A stretch of DNA of 64,000 nt from Haladaptatus halobius (GTDB taxonomy: Archaea > Halobacteriota > Halobacteria > Halobacteriales > Haladaptataceae), in NCBI RefSeq assembly GCF_020618475.1, contig NZ_CP085338.1:186001-250000 (forward strand), in the 5' to 3' direction. How positions within the stretch are numbered: the first letter of the stretch is position 1; every line of letters begins with the position of its first letter. The notes below the pieces were generated by a model. The model was not told the DNA's origin. It saw nothing but the letters and a program-made list of their open reading frames with translations, and ran no database searches. A program made the position numbers and the translations under genes. Of this stretch, positions 37,147-46,504 are shown piece by piece.

Positions 37147-38885
37147 CGGTCGCGTGTCCGCGTCGTGCCGTTGGACGGCGTTGAAGAGTAGAGAACGACG
37201 TCGCCGTTGTCGTACGTTCTGTGGTACTCGCGGTCGAATCCCCGTTCGGGATGCCACGTCGGCCGCCACGACTCGCCCGGCGTCCTGTAAACGTTGACCG
37301 TCTCCCGGAACAACACGTGTCGGTGGCGGTACAGGGCACTCGATCGGTTCAGGAGTTCTTCACTGAGGGAACTATACTTGTCCTCTGGGCCGACGATAGC
37401 CGGGTTCGCAGGGGGCGTGTTGGCAAACACGTAGTCCGTGTGTACCGTTCCGTCGACGCGTTCGTCGACGAACCGCTTCCCCGCCATTTCGGTCGTCACG
37501 AAGTAATTCCGCGGTGCCTCGGGATGGGCCGGGAAGGCCGGAATCGCGAATAGATTCGCCGTTAGTAACATCCCGACGATGAGCAGGCGAAGCGGGCGGG
37601 TGGGAAGTCGCGTTCCCGACGGCACTAACCGATAGACGGCGACCGAAGCGAGAACGATGAGGAGAATCTCGCCGATGAAGGTAAACCGCCGCGGATTCGC
37701 GACCGCCCGCCGTAAATAGCCCAACGCGATCATCGCGGTGATAAAAGCGGTAGCCGCGAGGAGCACTCGAGTACTCGGTTCTCGTCGTCGGCGCAGGAAC
37801 AAGACGAGCCAGCCGAGTCCCGCTAGCGGGATGAGAGCGATAGCGTACGTGTTCATCAGGAAGAATACCAACAACGGATTGAGAGGATTCGCCCACTCGT
37901 ACTGCATTGAGCCCCCGGACGCGCCCCCGAGAAACAGATCGGTGAACCGCTCTGCGAAGGCGGCGAGCGCCTGCGGTGTCGCGAGGAGCGCCACGCGCAA
38001 CACCATTCGGTACACGTAATCGGTGACAAACACCCATTGAACGAGAACCGCGACCGCTGCGAGCGCCGCGAGGGTTCCTACGGATCGGGAACGGAGCTTT
38101 TCCGCCATCGATTTTGTCGCCCCGTCACGGACGAAACGGTTGAGCGCCATCAGAGTCACGAAGGTTCCCGCCACAACGAAGCCCGGAATCTTGTGCGTGA
38201 AGATCAGCGCGAACAGCAGTAGGGTGAGCAATACGAAGAAGCGAGAATCGCGATCGGTATAGTAGCGCACGACGACGACGACAAAGACCAGCCACAACAC
38301 CACCGCGAGCGTCTGTGCGACCGGCCAGAACCCATACCGAAGCGAAAGGGTTGCGGTTGCGGCGATCGTCGCGGCGATACACGGGAGGCGCCACCCCTCT
38401 TCGGAGCCAACGCACCGAACCAACGCGAACGCGACGAGCGGGTAGAGCGCGCCGACGACGATCGGATAGATGATCATCGCCTCCGTTGGCGGAAGCCGTA
38501 CGAGCGTCCCGAATGCGCCGATCAACACGAGGAACAACGGAGCTTCCGTGTAAAAGGAGATCTCGCTCTCCTGAATGCTGCCGAGCCGTCCCGTTTCCAT
38601 CAACTGGCTAACCTGCTGGGCGTAGAGCCCCGGGTCGTGTCCGACGACGCTCGCGGGGAACAGGAATACGTGACAGCGGTAGAGAACCGAAAGGCAGACG
38701 ATGCCGCCTACGTACGCGAACGCGGTGCGTGCGTCTATCGAGTCCCGAAAGAGCAGCGAGACCAACGGTAGACCGACTGCCAGCAGGAAGCCACCGGGTA
38801 ACGTCGGGTAAACATTCCCCGAGACGTTCGCATAGATAACGCTCCCGCCGAAGACGGCGAACGAGAGGGAGAAGATGCGTTTCAT
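37143..38885 (-). CDS. polytopic GT-C-like membrane glycosyltransferase
   Basis: A 580-residue protein with about 12 membrane segments and a C-terminal extracellular domain of about 100 residues. The first large loop holds VVGHDPGLYAQQVSQLMETG and FYTEAPLFLVL, the layout of GT39/GT-C enzymes where an acidic residue binds the polyprenyl-phosphate sugar. I infer that it adds a sugar from dolichyl-phosphate on the outer face. The exact family is uncertain. It is last of a minus-strand run behind the flippase gene (82 bases apart). Confidence 0.7.
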   Translation of the reverse strand: MKRIFSLSFAVFGGSVIYANVSGNVYPTLPGGFLLAVGLPLVSLLFRDSIDARTAFAYVGGIVCLSVLYRCHVFLFPASVVGHDPGLYAQQVSQLMETGRLGSIQESEISFYTEAPLFLVLIGAFGTLVRLPPTEAMIIYPIVVGALYPLVAFALVRCVGSEEGWRLPCIAATIAATATLSLRYGFWPVAQTLAVVLWLVFVVVVVRYYTDRDSRFFVLLTLLLFALIFTHKIPGFVVAGTFVTLMALNRFVRDGATKSMAEKLRSRSVGTLAALAAVAVLVQWVFVTDYVYRMVLRVALLATPQALAAFAERFTDLFLGGASGGSMQYEWANPLNPLLVFFLMNTYAIALIPLAGLGWLVLFLRRRREPSTRVLLAATAFITAMIALGYLRRAVANPRRFTFIGEILLIVLASVAVYRLVPSGTRLPTRPLRLLIVGMLLTANLFAIPAFPAHPEAPRNYFVTTEMAGKRFVDERVDGTVHTDYVFANTPPANPAIVGPEDKYSSLSEELLNRSSALYRHRHVLFRETVNVYRTPGESWRPTWHPERGFDREYHRTYDNGDVVLYSSTPSNGTTRTRDR

Positions 38886-38967
38886 CTTGCTGAATCCACC
38901 CAGTGAAAGAACCGCGGATGGTGAGTTAAATCGTCCGGCCGGTTGAACGGTCGTTTCAACATGTATC

Positions 38968-40512
38968 TCACTCCTCGGAGTCGGTTCGCCGACTTACGTG
39001 GCGGAGTTGCCGCCTGATTCTCTGTAGCTTACCATTGAACCTGTTTTCGACGGTTTCGAACAGCGCGAGTTCTTCCCGCGTAATTCCAAACCGAATGACG
39101 ATGACGGCGTAGGCGGGCACGAATACCGCCGTGGTGATGAGCATGGTCACTACCTGCCGTAGATCGAACTGCCGCGTTACTACCCACGTGGCAACGAATA
39201 CCAGGGCTCCGATGGCACCGATTCGGAGCACCGCCAACGATACCGGTCGAATGCCGACCCGGCGGTACAGTTGAACGGTCACTATCACGTTCAACAGACA
39301 GAACGAGAGCGCGGTCGCGACGGCCGCGCCGAAGTACGAGTAGTGAGGGATAAGGACGACGTTCAGGCCGACGTTGGCAAGCGCGACGATGATGTTATCG
39401 TACATGATGAGTCGACTTTCGCCGATCGAGGTCAACGCCTCTGCGTTCGGTCCGGCCATCGAGTGCGTGAAAAAGGCGAGCGAAAGCACGGCGAGCGTCG
39501 GCCCCGCAACCGCATACTTTTCGCCGAACGTATAGCTGATTATCGTCTCGGGGAAGAGAACGAACGTGAGGCACACCGGGAGCATGAAGAGGAACACCCA
39601 TTTCACGGCGACTCGGTACACCCGTCGAATCTCATCCTCGTTCCTCTCGCTGTCCAACTCCGAGATGATCGGGAGGATCATGAACCCAACGGGACCGAGG
39701 AAGACTGTGAGTAGCTGCGAAAGCGGATAGACGACCTGGTAGACGCCGATCGACGCTGTTGAACCCGTGAAGTATCCCAAGAGAAATACGTCGACGTTGG
39801 TGAACATTTGATACGTCATCGACGATACGAGGAGCGGCGCCGAAAACAACAACAGATCGCGATACATGGTTGCCGACGGTACGTTCACGTCGAAGACGGC
39901 GGTGTGACGCCCCAGGTAGACGAACGCTATGGCGGTGGCAATCACGTAAGCGGCGAGGTACGCCAAGGCGATATCGAACACGGTTCCCCCTACTGCGATG
40001 ACGGCGAAAATGAGCACGAGTCGGGTGAGTGGAAGCGCGATATCCTTGGCGTAGACCCGGGGGGTAGCCAGTTGGAGGCCGCGGATACTTCCCACGGTCA
40101 GGCGAAGCAGCGCAGCTATCGGGATCATCAACCCAAAGACTCGGATGACGCCCGCTGCACCGCTCCCGCCAAGCACGGACGCGATGCGAGCGGGAAACAG
40201 CACGGTCACCGCGCTGACGAGCACGGCGACCGGAATACTCATCCGGAACGCGGAGACGAGAACGCCCCGCGTCGAACGGGAGTCATCGTACCGAGGCAGG
40301 AACCGAGCGACGCCCATATCGACGCCGAGAACTGAGAGCGTCCCGAAGAACGTGACCAAGCTGATGCCGAGACCGATCGCCCCGTACTCCGCCGGCGAAA
40401 GGTATCGCGCAGTCACTATTCTGGCGATGAATCCGAGCACCAACTGACAGACCATTCCCCCGAACAGGACGACACTTCCGCCCAGTAGCGTTCGGAGCGA
40501 GCTATCGCTCAC
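38968..40512 (-). CDS. polysaccharide flippase (Wzx/MATE-like)
   Basis: A 514-residue membrane protein of the polysaccharide biosynthesis/MVF superfamily, with 12-14 membrane segments starting directly after MSDSSLRTLLGGS. ARYLSPAEYGAIGLG near residue 35 is the family's first cytoplasmic loop. The C-terminal tail is basic (KLQRIRRQLRHVSRR). It should flip the lipid-linked glycan made by the neighbouring cytoplasmic enzymes so that the AglB-like transferase can use it. The gene lies between two minus-strand genes with short gaps (64 and 82 bases), consistent with one transcript. Confidence 0.88.
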   Translation of the reverse strand: MSDSSLRTLLGGSVVLFGGMVCQLVLGFIARIVTARYLSPAEYGAIGLGISLVTFFGTLSVLGVDMGVARFLPRYDDSRSTRGVLVSAFRMSIPVAVLVSAVTVLFPARIASVLGGSGAAGVIRVFGLMIPIAALLRLTVGSIRGLQLATPRVYAKDIALPLTRLVLIFAVIAVGGTVFDIALAYLAAYVIATAIAFVYLGRHTAVFDVNVPSATMYRDLLLFSAPLLVSSMTYQMFTNVDVFLLGYFTGSTASIGVYQVVYPLSQLLTVFLGPVGFMILPIISELDSERNEDEIRRVYRVAVKWVFLFMLPVCLTFVLFPETIISYTFGEKYAVAGPTLAVLSLAFFTHSMAGPNAEALTSIGESRLIMYDNIIVALANVGLNVVLIPHYSYFGAAVATALSFCLLNVIVTVQLYRRVGIRPVSLAVLRIGAIGALVFVATWVVTRQFDLRQVVTMLITTAVFVPAYAVIVIRFGITREELALFETVENRFNGKLQRIRRQLRHVSRRTDSEE

Positions 40513-40576
40513 GATACCCCTCGGTTCGAACTACGACGCGTCCGCTGGGAAGATGATACGCAGTCATCGTACGGTG

Positions 40577-41806
40577 TTAGCGAGTTTCGCCGTACCCGAG
40601 GTTTCGTAACTGTTGCTGTACGTCGACCGAGAGATCAGTTTCCCGAATGGCTCCGGGCGCCCGCATCGACTCGAAAAGAACGCGACGGGCTTCGTCACGA
40701 TTGAATCTCGGCGTGCCGTAGCGCGTTCCCGAGCGGGCGTACGCGACCGCTAGCGATCCTAGCCGTCGGCGCATGTGCCGGCGCTTCGAGCTCTGAAACA
40801 GCTTCGCCCCGAGCACGGCTAGCCGATCGATCCGGGAACCCCTGGCGAACGCATATCCGCCGTTTGCGTCCCACGCCCCTCCGTAGGTGAGGTCGCCGGA
40901 TAGCATCGGTACGGCGTCGGGAAGAAACTCACTGAAACAGGCGGAGGGCCTTGCGTCGTTCGATAGTCCTTCCGTCGCCGCTGTCCCGTCGCAGGCGTTC
41001 GCAGGCGTCTCTAGGTCGAGCACGTCGAGCACGGTCGGGAGGAGATCTACGTGGTGCATCACTACGTTACGAACGCCTCCTTCCGGCAAATCAGGATGGA
41101 TGAAAACAGTCGGCACATACACGAGTTCGGGACGCATCGGCGAGCTGTGGCCTACCATCCCGTCCTCCCCGAGTAACTCACCGTGGTCGGAGGTGTACAC
41201 TACTAGAGTGTCGTCCGTGAGCTCACGCCGTTCGAGCTCTTCGATTCGACGGAAGAACTGGTCCGCGTCGAGTTCGACGCTTCTCCGGTAGTCCGAGACA
41301 AGGTCGTCACAGTCGGTCGCGTCCTCGCTCAAGAAGTACTCGGTAGCGGTACCCGAAAAATCACCGTAGGGCGAGTGTCCACCCGGCCCGCGCTCCATCG
41401 AAATAAAAGGGGGTTCGACGATGTCGAACGGGTTCACGTCGTCAGGCGGTTCGACACCGAGAACCGAGAAGATCGGGTCGACGTCCTGCCGGTGTTCCCT
41501 GTCGGCGTACTCGAAAATCGAGTTGACGAACGCCGTTTCGACGTCCTCCGCGTCGAAGAAACCAAATACATCGTTCGGAATCCGGTGGGAAAACGTCCGA
41601 ACGCCGTGATTGGGAGTGTATCGGCCGGTGACGAGCGAAGCGAACGACGAGGGGCTGTACGCCGAGGCGGCGACCGTTTTCACCGTCGTTCCGATCCCCG
41701 CGATCCGAGATGAGAGCGCGTCCCAGCGGACGGCGTCGCCGACATACATGAAGACGTTATCGACGTCGATACCGTCGAGTGCCGATTCAAACGCATCGTC
41801 TACCAT
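40577..41806 (-). CDS. sulfatase-like hydrolase/transferase without formylglycine motif
   Basis: A 409-residue alkaline-phosphatase-superfamily protein. VFMYVGDAVRWDAL gives the first metal Asp, TLVVYTSDHGELLGEDGM the second Asp-His, and GHSSPMRPELVYVP a further metal-side loop. The activation motif C/S-x-P-x-R is replaced by AYSPSSFASLVTGRYTPNHG: the nucleophile position reads Tyr and the Arg is Ser, though Ser residues are next to it. It is probably not a classic sulfatase. Possible roles are transfer or removal of a phosphate or sulfate group on the glycan. A TATA-like GCATTTAACG lies about 30 bases upstream. It is divergent from a GT4 gene. Confidence 0.8.
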   Translation of the reverse strand: MVDDAFESALDGIDVDNVFMYVGDAVRWDALSSRIAGIGTTVKTVAASAYSPSSFASLVTGRYTPNHGVRTFSHRIPNDVFGFFDAEDVETAFVNSIFEYADREHRQDVDPIFSVLGVEPPDDVNPFDIVEPPFISMERGPGGHSPYGDFSGTATEYFLSEDATDCDDLVSDYRRSVELDADQFFRRIEELERRELTDDTLVVYTSDHGELLGEDGMVGHSSPMRPELVYVPTVFIHPDLPEGGVRNVVMHHVDLLPTVLDVLDLETPANACDGTAATEGLSNDARPSACFSEFLPDAVPMLSGDLTYGGAWDANGGYAFARGSRIDRLAVLGAKLFQSSKRRHMRRRLGSLAVAYARSGTRYGTPRFNRDEARRVLFESMRAPGAIRETDLSVDVQQQLRNLGYGETR

Positions 41807-41926
41807 GGAATGTCTATACTTCGGTGCTCGTTAAATGCTTATCCCCGGGCGGCGGTGTCCGGAGCGCCGGATGAACGTGGCCTCCGACCAAGGAGTTATA
41901 CGCAGGGAGAGAAACAACTCGAACGA

Positions 41927-43114
41927 ATGCGAGTGCTGAACTGTCTTCCCGACCCTCGCGTCGGCGGTCCCCAACTCCGAGCGCTATCCGTCGCTGAGAA
42001 ACTCCGAGAGCGAGGTATCGAGACGTCGTTTCTCCTCCCGAACGGAACGGATGCGTTCGAGCAGCGAACGGTTGAACGCGGATTCGACGTATACCGACCC
42101 GATCTCCCCCGCCTCCGTCCGCCGCACCGGATCGGCGCGAATGCGCGGCATCTCGCAAACCTCCCCTCCTCAACCCGCCAAATCGCGCGCGTCTTCGACG
42201 CCGCATCCGCCGACGTCGCTCACGTGAACGGCCCGCTGAACGTCCAAGCTGGGATCGCGGCAGCCGCTGACGACGTTCCGCTCGTTTGGCACTTCAACGA
42301 TACGTCGATGTCGTGGCCGGTGACCCGGATTGCAGCAGCGGTGGCGACTCGACTCGCGGACGAGATCGTCGTCGCCGCCGACGCCGTCGACGATCACTAC
42401 TTCTCTGCGGACAGTTCCCACCGAACGATATACGCGCCGGTTGACGTAAACGCGTTCGACCCCGATCGGATCGATCCATCCGTCGATAGACTACCGGAAG
42501 CGGTGAACGTAGATTCGGAGAGAACGGTCATCGGAGCCATCGGTAACCTCAATCCGATAAAAGGATACGAGTACTTGCTGCGAGCTACGAGACGGGTCGT
42601 CGACCGACACGGTTCCGTCACCGTACTGATCGTCGGCAAGCGACTCGAGACGCGCGCCGAGTACGTCCGTCGCCTTGAACGGCTCCGTTCGAAGCTCGAC
42701 CTCGACGGTATCGTCCACTTCCTCGGCCACCGTTCGGACGTCGCCGAGATGCTCGCCCTGTTCGATATCTTCGTGCTATCGTCGGTCGCGGAGGCGTGTC
42801 CGATGGCCGTTCTCGAAGCGATGGCGATGCGTCGCCCCATCGTGGCCACGGACGTCGGCGGCGTTAGCGAACAAATTCGCGACGGTACCCACGGATGGGT
42901 CGTCCCGCCGAAAGAATCTGGCTCGCTGGCAACGGCCGTGAGTCAGGCGATCTGCCAATCCGAGGAACGACGACGGAGGGGGAAACGAGCGCGACGTCGA
43001 GCTGAGCGCGTGTTCTCGCTAGCGCGGTGCGCCGACCGACATGAACGCGCGTACCTCGCGGCTGTCGACGGAGAGCCGGCCGCGGAAGACGTTTCACCTT
43101 CAACGGTATCGTGA
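41927..43114 (+). CDS. GT4-family glycosyltransferase
   Basis: A 395-residue GT-B enzyme. N-domain: MRVLNCLPDPRVGGPQLRAL, the nucleotide-free first strand with the GG loop. C-domain: IGAIGNLNPIKGYEYLL near residue 200 and the donor motif EACPMAVLEAMAMRRPIVAT near 287, with both Glu of the E-x7-E pattern. The C-terminal tail is highly basic (RRRRGKRARRRAER), perhaps to lie on the acidic membrane. The start ATG 41927 is about 27 bases after GTTATAC; an earlier in-frame start lacks support. It leads the wecB-epimerase-wecC run. Confidence 0.87.
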   Translation: MRVLNCLPDPRVGGPQLRALSVAEKLRERGIETSFLLPNGTDAFEQRTVERGFDVYRPDLPRLRPPHRIGANARHLANLPSSTRQIARVFDAASADVAHVNGPLNVQAGIAAAADDVPLVWHFNDTSMSWPVTRIAAAVATRLADEIVVAADAVDDHYFSADSSHRTIYAPVDVNAFDPDRIDPSVDRLPEAVNVDSERTVIGAIGNLNPIKGYEYLLRATRRVVDRHGSVTVLIVGKRLETRAEYVRRLERLRSKLDLDGIVHFLGHRSDVAEMLALFDIFVLSSVAEACPMAVLEAMAMRRPIVATDVGGVSEQIRDGTHGWVVPPKESGSLATAVSQAICQSEERRRRGKRARRRAERVFSLARCADRHERAYLAAVDGEPAAEDVSPSTVS

Positions 43115-43159
43115 AAAACAGTAGCCTTCTTGAGTCCGGGGGTAGCGTTTCAATCCGGA

Positions 43160-44284
43160 ATGGGGGATATGAGATTCGTAACGATACTAGGAACGCGTCC
43201 GGAGATCATAAAACTATCACCGGTGATACGAAAACTTGCCGACAATAATATCCCGAACGCGGTGATTCATACCGGACAGCACTACTCCGAGAATTTGGAC
43301 GCGGTGTTCTTCGAGCAGCTCGAACTCCCACCGCCCGAATACAATCTTAACGTGGGTTCGGGATCACACGGGCGACAGACGGCCGAGATGCTCGCTCGTA
43401 TCGAGGACGTGCTCGCGGACGAACAGCCCGACACCGTCTTAGTTCAGGGCGATACCAACTCTGTTCTCGCCGGAGCACTCGCGTCGGCGAAACTCGACGT
43501 CGAACTTGCCCACGTCGAGGCGGGGTTGCGGAGCTTTGACCGCCGGATGCCCGAGGAGGTCAACCGGGTGCTCACCGACCACGCTGCGGACTATCTGTTC
43601 GCACCGACCGAGCAGTCCGAGGAGTACCTGCGGGCAGAGGGAATTTCTGATGATCGAATCTTCGTCACGGGAAACACCATCGTCGACGCGGTCGAGCAGC
43701 ACCGAAAGTTGGCGGCGCAGCGAAGCACCGTCCTCGACGAGCACGACCTCGCTCCCGGAGAGTTCTGTCTCATGACCGCACACCGTGCGAACAACGTCGA
43801 CGACCCTAGTCGCTTCGCGTGCATCCTCGACGGCGTCGCCTCCTTCGCCGAGGAGACCGATAGTGACGTTGTGTACCCGCTCCACCCGAGGGCCGAATCC
43901 ATGCTCGCGGCGCACGACTTACCGATTCCAGACGTGATACGAATCATCGAACCGCAGGATTTCCTCGATTTCCTCCGACTCGAAAGCGCCTCCGCGCTCG
44001 TCTTCACCGACTCGGGTGGCGTCCAGGAGGAGGCGTGTATCCTCAACACGCCGTGCGTAACGATGCGAACGACAACGGAACGACCGGAGACGCTCGAAGT
44101 GAATGCAAACGTCCTTGTCGGCACCGACCCGGATCAAATTCGCACCGCTGGGAAACAGATGCTATCGGCGACACACGATTGGCCGAATCCCTTCGGAAAC
44201 GGGACGGCGGCCGAACGCATCGTCGACGCGCTGCGGAACGGTGACGATCCGAACGACGGACGATCGGGCGGGACGGGTCCATAA
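43160..44284 (+). CDS. wecB: UDP-GlcNAc 2-epimerase (copy 2, canonical)
   Basis: A 374-residue non-hydrolysing 2-epimerase converting UDP-GlcNAc to UDP-ManNAc. It has the full set of family motifs: ILGTRPEIIKLSPVI at the N-terminus, IHTGQHYSENLD, VQGDTNSVLAG, HVEAGLRSFDRRMPEE, TAHRANNVDD, YPLHPRAE, FTDSGGVQEEAC and TERPETLE. The start may be 43160 (MGDMRF) or 43169 (MRFVTI). Together with the WecC-type gene 0.9 kb downstream it gives a path to UDP-ManNAcA. Compared with copy 1 it keeps the conserved Glu of GTRPE. Confidence 0.92.
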   Translation: MGDMRFVTILGTRPEIIKLSPVIRKLADNNIPNAVIHTGQHYSENLDAVFFEQLELPPPEYNLNVGSGSHGRQTAEMLARIEDVLADEQPDTVLVQGDTNSVLAGALASAKLDVELAHVEAGLRSFDRRMPEEVNRVLTDHAADYLFAPTEQSEEYLRAEGISDDRIFVTGNTIVDAVEQHRKLAAQRSTVLDEHDLAPGEFCLMTAHRANNVDDPSRFACILDGVASFAEETDSDVVYPLHPRAESMLAAHDLPIPDVIRIIEPQDFLDFLRLESASALVFTDSGGVQEEACILNTPCVTMRTTTERPETLEVNANVLVGTDPDQIRTAGKQMLSATHDWPNPFGNGTAAERIVDALRNGDDPNDGRSGGTGP

Positions 44285-44292
44285 ACTAAATA

Positions 44293-44306
44293 ACACCGGC
44301 CGGTGT
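44293..44306. promoter_or_regulatory. perfect palindrome ACACCGGCCGGTGT before the epimerase gene
   Basis: This 14-base palindrome lies between a TATA-like AACTAAATAA (44284-44293) and the ATG at 44320, right at the expected transcription start. A repressor bound there would block initiation. It may instead be a short terminator stem for the upstream wecB gene. Confidence 0.45.
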
Positions 44307-44319
44307 CTACTTTGCTGCG

Positions 44320-45237
44320 ATGACGGACATCTTAGTTACCGGAGGGTTAGGTGCGATTGGCGCACCGCTCACAGAGGAGTTAGAATCCCGAGGCCACGAC
44401 GTCTGGGTTGCAGATCTCCCGTGGCACGAACGCGATCGATACTACCGCTGCGACGTGAGCGAGTATCGGCAACTCAAACGGGTGTTCGAGAGTCGGGATT
44501 TCGATTACGTCTACCACCTCGCCGCCGAATTCGGGAGGCGAAACGGGGAGGATTTCTACGAAACGATGTGGAATTCGAACGCCGTCGGGACGAAAAACAT
44601 GCTCCGACTCCAGAAGGAGCACGGATTCCGCATGATATTCTCCTCGAGTAGCGAGGTGTACGGCGACTACGACGGCGTCATGACCGAGGACGTGCCGTTG
44701 CGAGACGGTCCTCGTCAGCTGAACGATTACGCCATCTCGAAGTGGGTGAACGAACAGCAGATCCTGAACGCCGCCGACCGCTACGACACCGAGACCGTGC
44801 GCGTTCGGTTCTTCAACACGTACGGTCCCGGAGAGAAGTACAGCGAGTATCGCAGCGTCGTCTGCAAGTTCTGCTACCGCTCGCTCCACGATTTACCGTA
44901 CCACGTTTACGAGAACCACCACCGGTCGTTCACGTACGTCGATGACACGGTTCGAACGCTTGCGAACATCGTCGAGTACTTCAACCCCGGCGAGGCGTAC
45001 AACATCGCCGGCGAGGAGTACCACGATATCGCGGAACTTTCGGATCTCGTCCTCGACTACCTCGATCAGGACGGCGACCTCGTCGAGTATCGCGGCAGAG
45101 AGCCGCACAACACGCTGAACAAGCGGGCCAGCGTCGAGAAGACCAAACGTCACCTGAACCACGAGGCGCGGGTTCCGTTGGAGGAGGGAATCCCGAAAAC
45201 GATCGAGTGGATGCGTGAGTACTATGACGTCGAGTAA
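44320..45237 (+). CDS. NAD-dependent sugar epimerase/dehydratase (SDR)
   Basis: A 305-residue extended SDR. The NAD motif is VTGGLGAIGAPL, with Gly spacing GxxGxxG. The catalytic Ser-Ser is in FSSSSEVYGDY, and Tyr-Lys is in NDYAISKWVNE. FNTYGPGEKYSEYRS and the NHHRSFTYVDD loop are typical of nucleotide-sugar epimerases. It probably acts on a UDP- or dTDP-sugar used by the neighbouring transferases. A TATA box about 30 bases upstream and a palindrome suggest its own regulated promoter. It overlaps the WecC-type gene by 14 bases. Confidence 0.87.
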   Translation: MTDILVTGGLGAIGAPLTEELESRGHDVWVADLPWHERDRYYRCDVSEYRQLKRVFESRDFDYVYHLAAEFGRRNGEDFYETMWNSNAVGTKNMLRLQKEHGFRMIFSSSSEVYGDYDGVMTEDVPLRDGPRQLNDYAISKWVNEQQILNAADRYDTETVRVRFFNTYGPGEKYSEYRSVVCKFCYRSLHDLPYHVYENHHRSFTYVDDTVRTLANIVEYFNPGEAYNIAGEEYHDIAELSDLVLDYLDQDGDLVEYRGREPHNTLNKRASVEKTKRHLNHEARVPLEEGIPKTIEWMREYYDVE

Positions 45238-46504
45238 CGACCGAGTCGCACGGGCAACCGGCGGAGACTCGCTCGACACAATCGTCGTTGTCGGTACCGG
45301 GTTCATCGGATTGCCGCTCGCGCTCCTGCTCGCGGAACACGAAAAGAACGTCGTCGGCGTCGACATCGACGAGAAGGTGGTGAAGGGGATCAACGACCGA
45401 AACCTCAACTTTGACGAGGACGAGTTCGAGGCGTTGTTAGCCAGCGACCGGGTGAACGAGCACCTCGAAGCGCGAACCGATCCCACCGAGGGCGATGCTT
45501 TCGTCATATCGGTTCCGACGCCCCTGGCGGAGCCGAGCAAAACACCCGACATCTCGTTCGTCGAGACCGCGCTCGATTCGATCCTCCCGTACCTCTCTGG
45601 GGGTGATCTAGTAAACATCGAGTCGACACTGCCACCGCGCACCTTCGAAAAGACGATCGTACCGACGCTCCGGCAGGAGGGGTTCGAACCCGGACGAGAC
45701 GTACAACTGGCTCACTCGCCGGAACGAATCCTACCAGGCAACGTCTTCGAGGAGATTCGGCACAACGACCGCATCATCGGCGGCGTGGACGATTCGAGCA
45801 GGCGCCGCGCGGCGGCGATATACGAACCGTTCTTGGAGGGGGACGTCTATTTCACGGATCTGCTCTCCGCGGAATTGTGCAAACTCCTCGAAAACACGTT
45901 CCGCGACGTCAACATCGCGCTGGCGAACGAATTCGCGCTTATCGGCGAGCAACTCGACCTGAATATGAATCGGGTCATCAAACTGGCGAACAACCATCCG
46001 CGTGTCGATATACTGACACCCGGAGTCGGGGTGGGCGGCCACTGTCTCCCCGTCGATCCCTGGTTCCTCAACGAGGTCGACCCGGAACACACGAATCTTA
46101 TCACGGGTTCGCGGCGAATCAACGATAAGATGCCCGAGGTCGCCGCTCGAAAGATCCGTCAAGCGGTCGGCGGTCAGACGGCCCCGCTAATCCTCGCCCT
46201 CGGCGCTGCGTACAAGCCGGAGACGTACGATTCCAGGAACAGTCCCGCCATAGAGATCGTTGAGTCCCTCCGCAACGAGCACTTCCGCGTCGAACACTAC
46301 GACCGCCACGTAGACGGCATGGGGTACGACGACCTCGATTCGCTAATTCGCAGGGTGGAACCCGACGTCGTTCTCCAGCTCGTTTCGCATGACACGACCG
46401 ACGCGGAACTGTGCGCGCTCGAACCGGAGCTAGCTGAGGCGGGCGTTCAGCTGCTGCGTTTCGGAGGAGAAAATCCGCTCGATCCTCGACAGTACGATGA
46501 GTGA
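45224..46504 (+). CDS. wecC: UDP-N-acetyl-D-mannosamine dehydrogenase-like protein (WecC type)
   Basis: A 426-residue nucleotide-sugar dehydrogenase that should oxidise UDP-ManNAc to UDP-ManNAcA with two NAD+. The N-terminal Rossmann motif VVVGTGFIGLPLALLL, the loop SVPTPLAEPSKTPD and the central block LCKLLENTFRDVNIALANE are of WecC type. GVGVGGHCLPVDPWFLNEV has the catalytic Cys (GGHC). The C-domain motif GAAYKPETYDSRNSPA is intact. The start is the ATG at 45224 inside the preceding gene's last codons; a GTG nine bases earlier is possible. Together with WecB copy 2 this predicts a mannuronic-type acid in the glycan. Confidence 0.88.
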   Translation: MTSSNDRVARATGGDSLDTIVVVGTGFIGLPLALLLAEHEKNVVGVDIDEKVVKGINDRNLNFDEDEFEALLASDRVNEHLEARTDPTEGDAFVISVPTPLAEPSKTPDISFVETALDSILPYLSGGDLVNIESTLPPRTFEKTIVPTLRQEGFEPGRDVQLAHSPERILPGNVFEEIRHNDRIIGGVDDSSRRRAAAIYEPFLEGDVYFTDLLSAELCKLLENTFRDVNIALANEFALIGEQLDLNMNRVIKLANNHPRVDILTPGVGVGGHCLPVDPWFLNEVDPEHTNLITGSRRINDKMPEVAARKIRQAVGGQTAPLILALGAAYKPETYDSRNSPAIEIVESLRNEHFRVEHYDRHVDGMGYDDLDSLIRRVEPDVVLQLVSHDTTDAELCALEPELAEAGVQLLRFGGENPLDPRQYDE

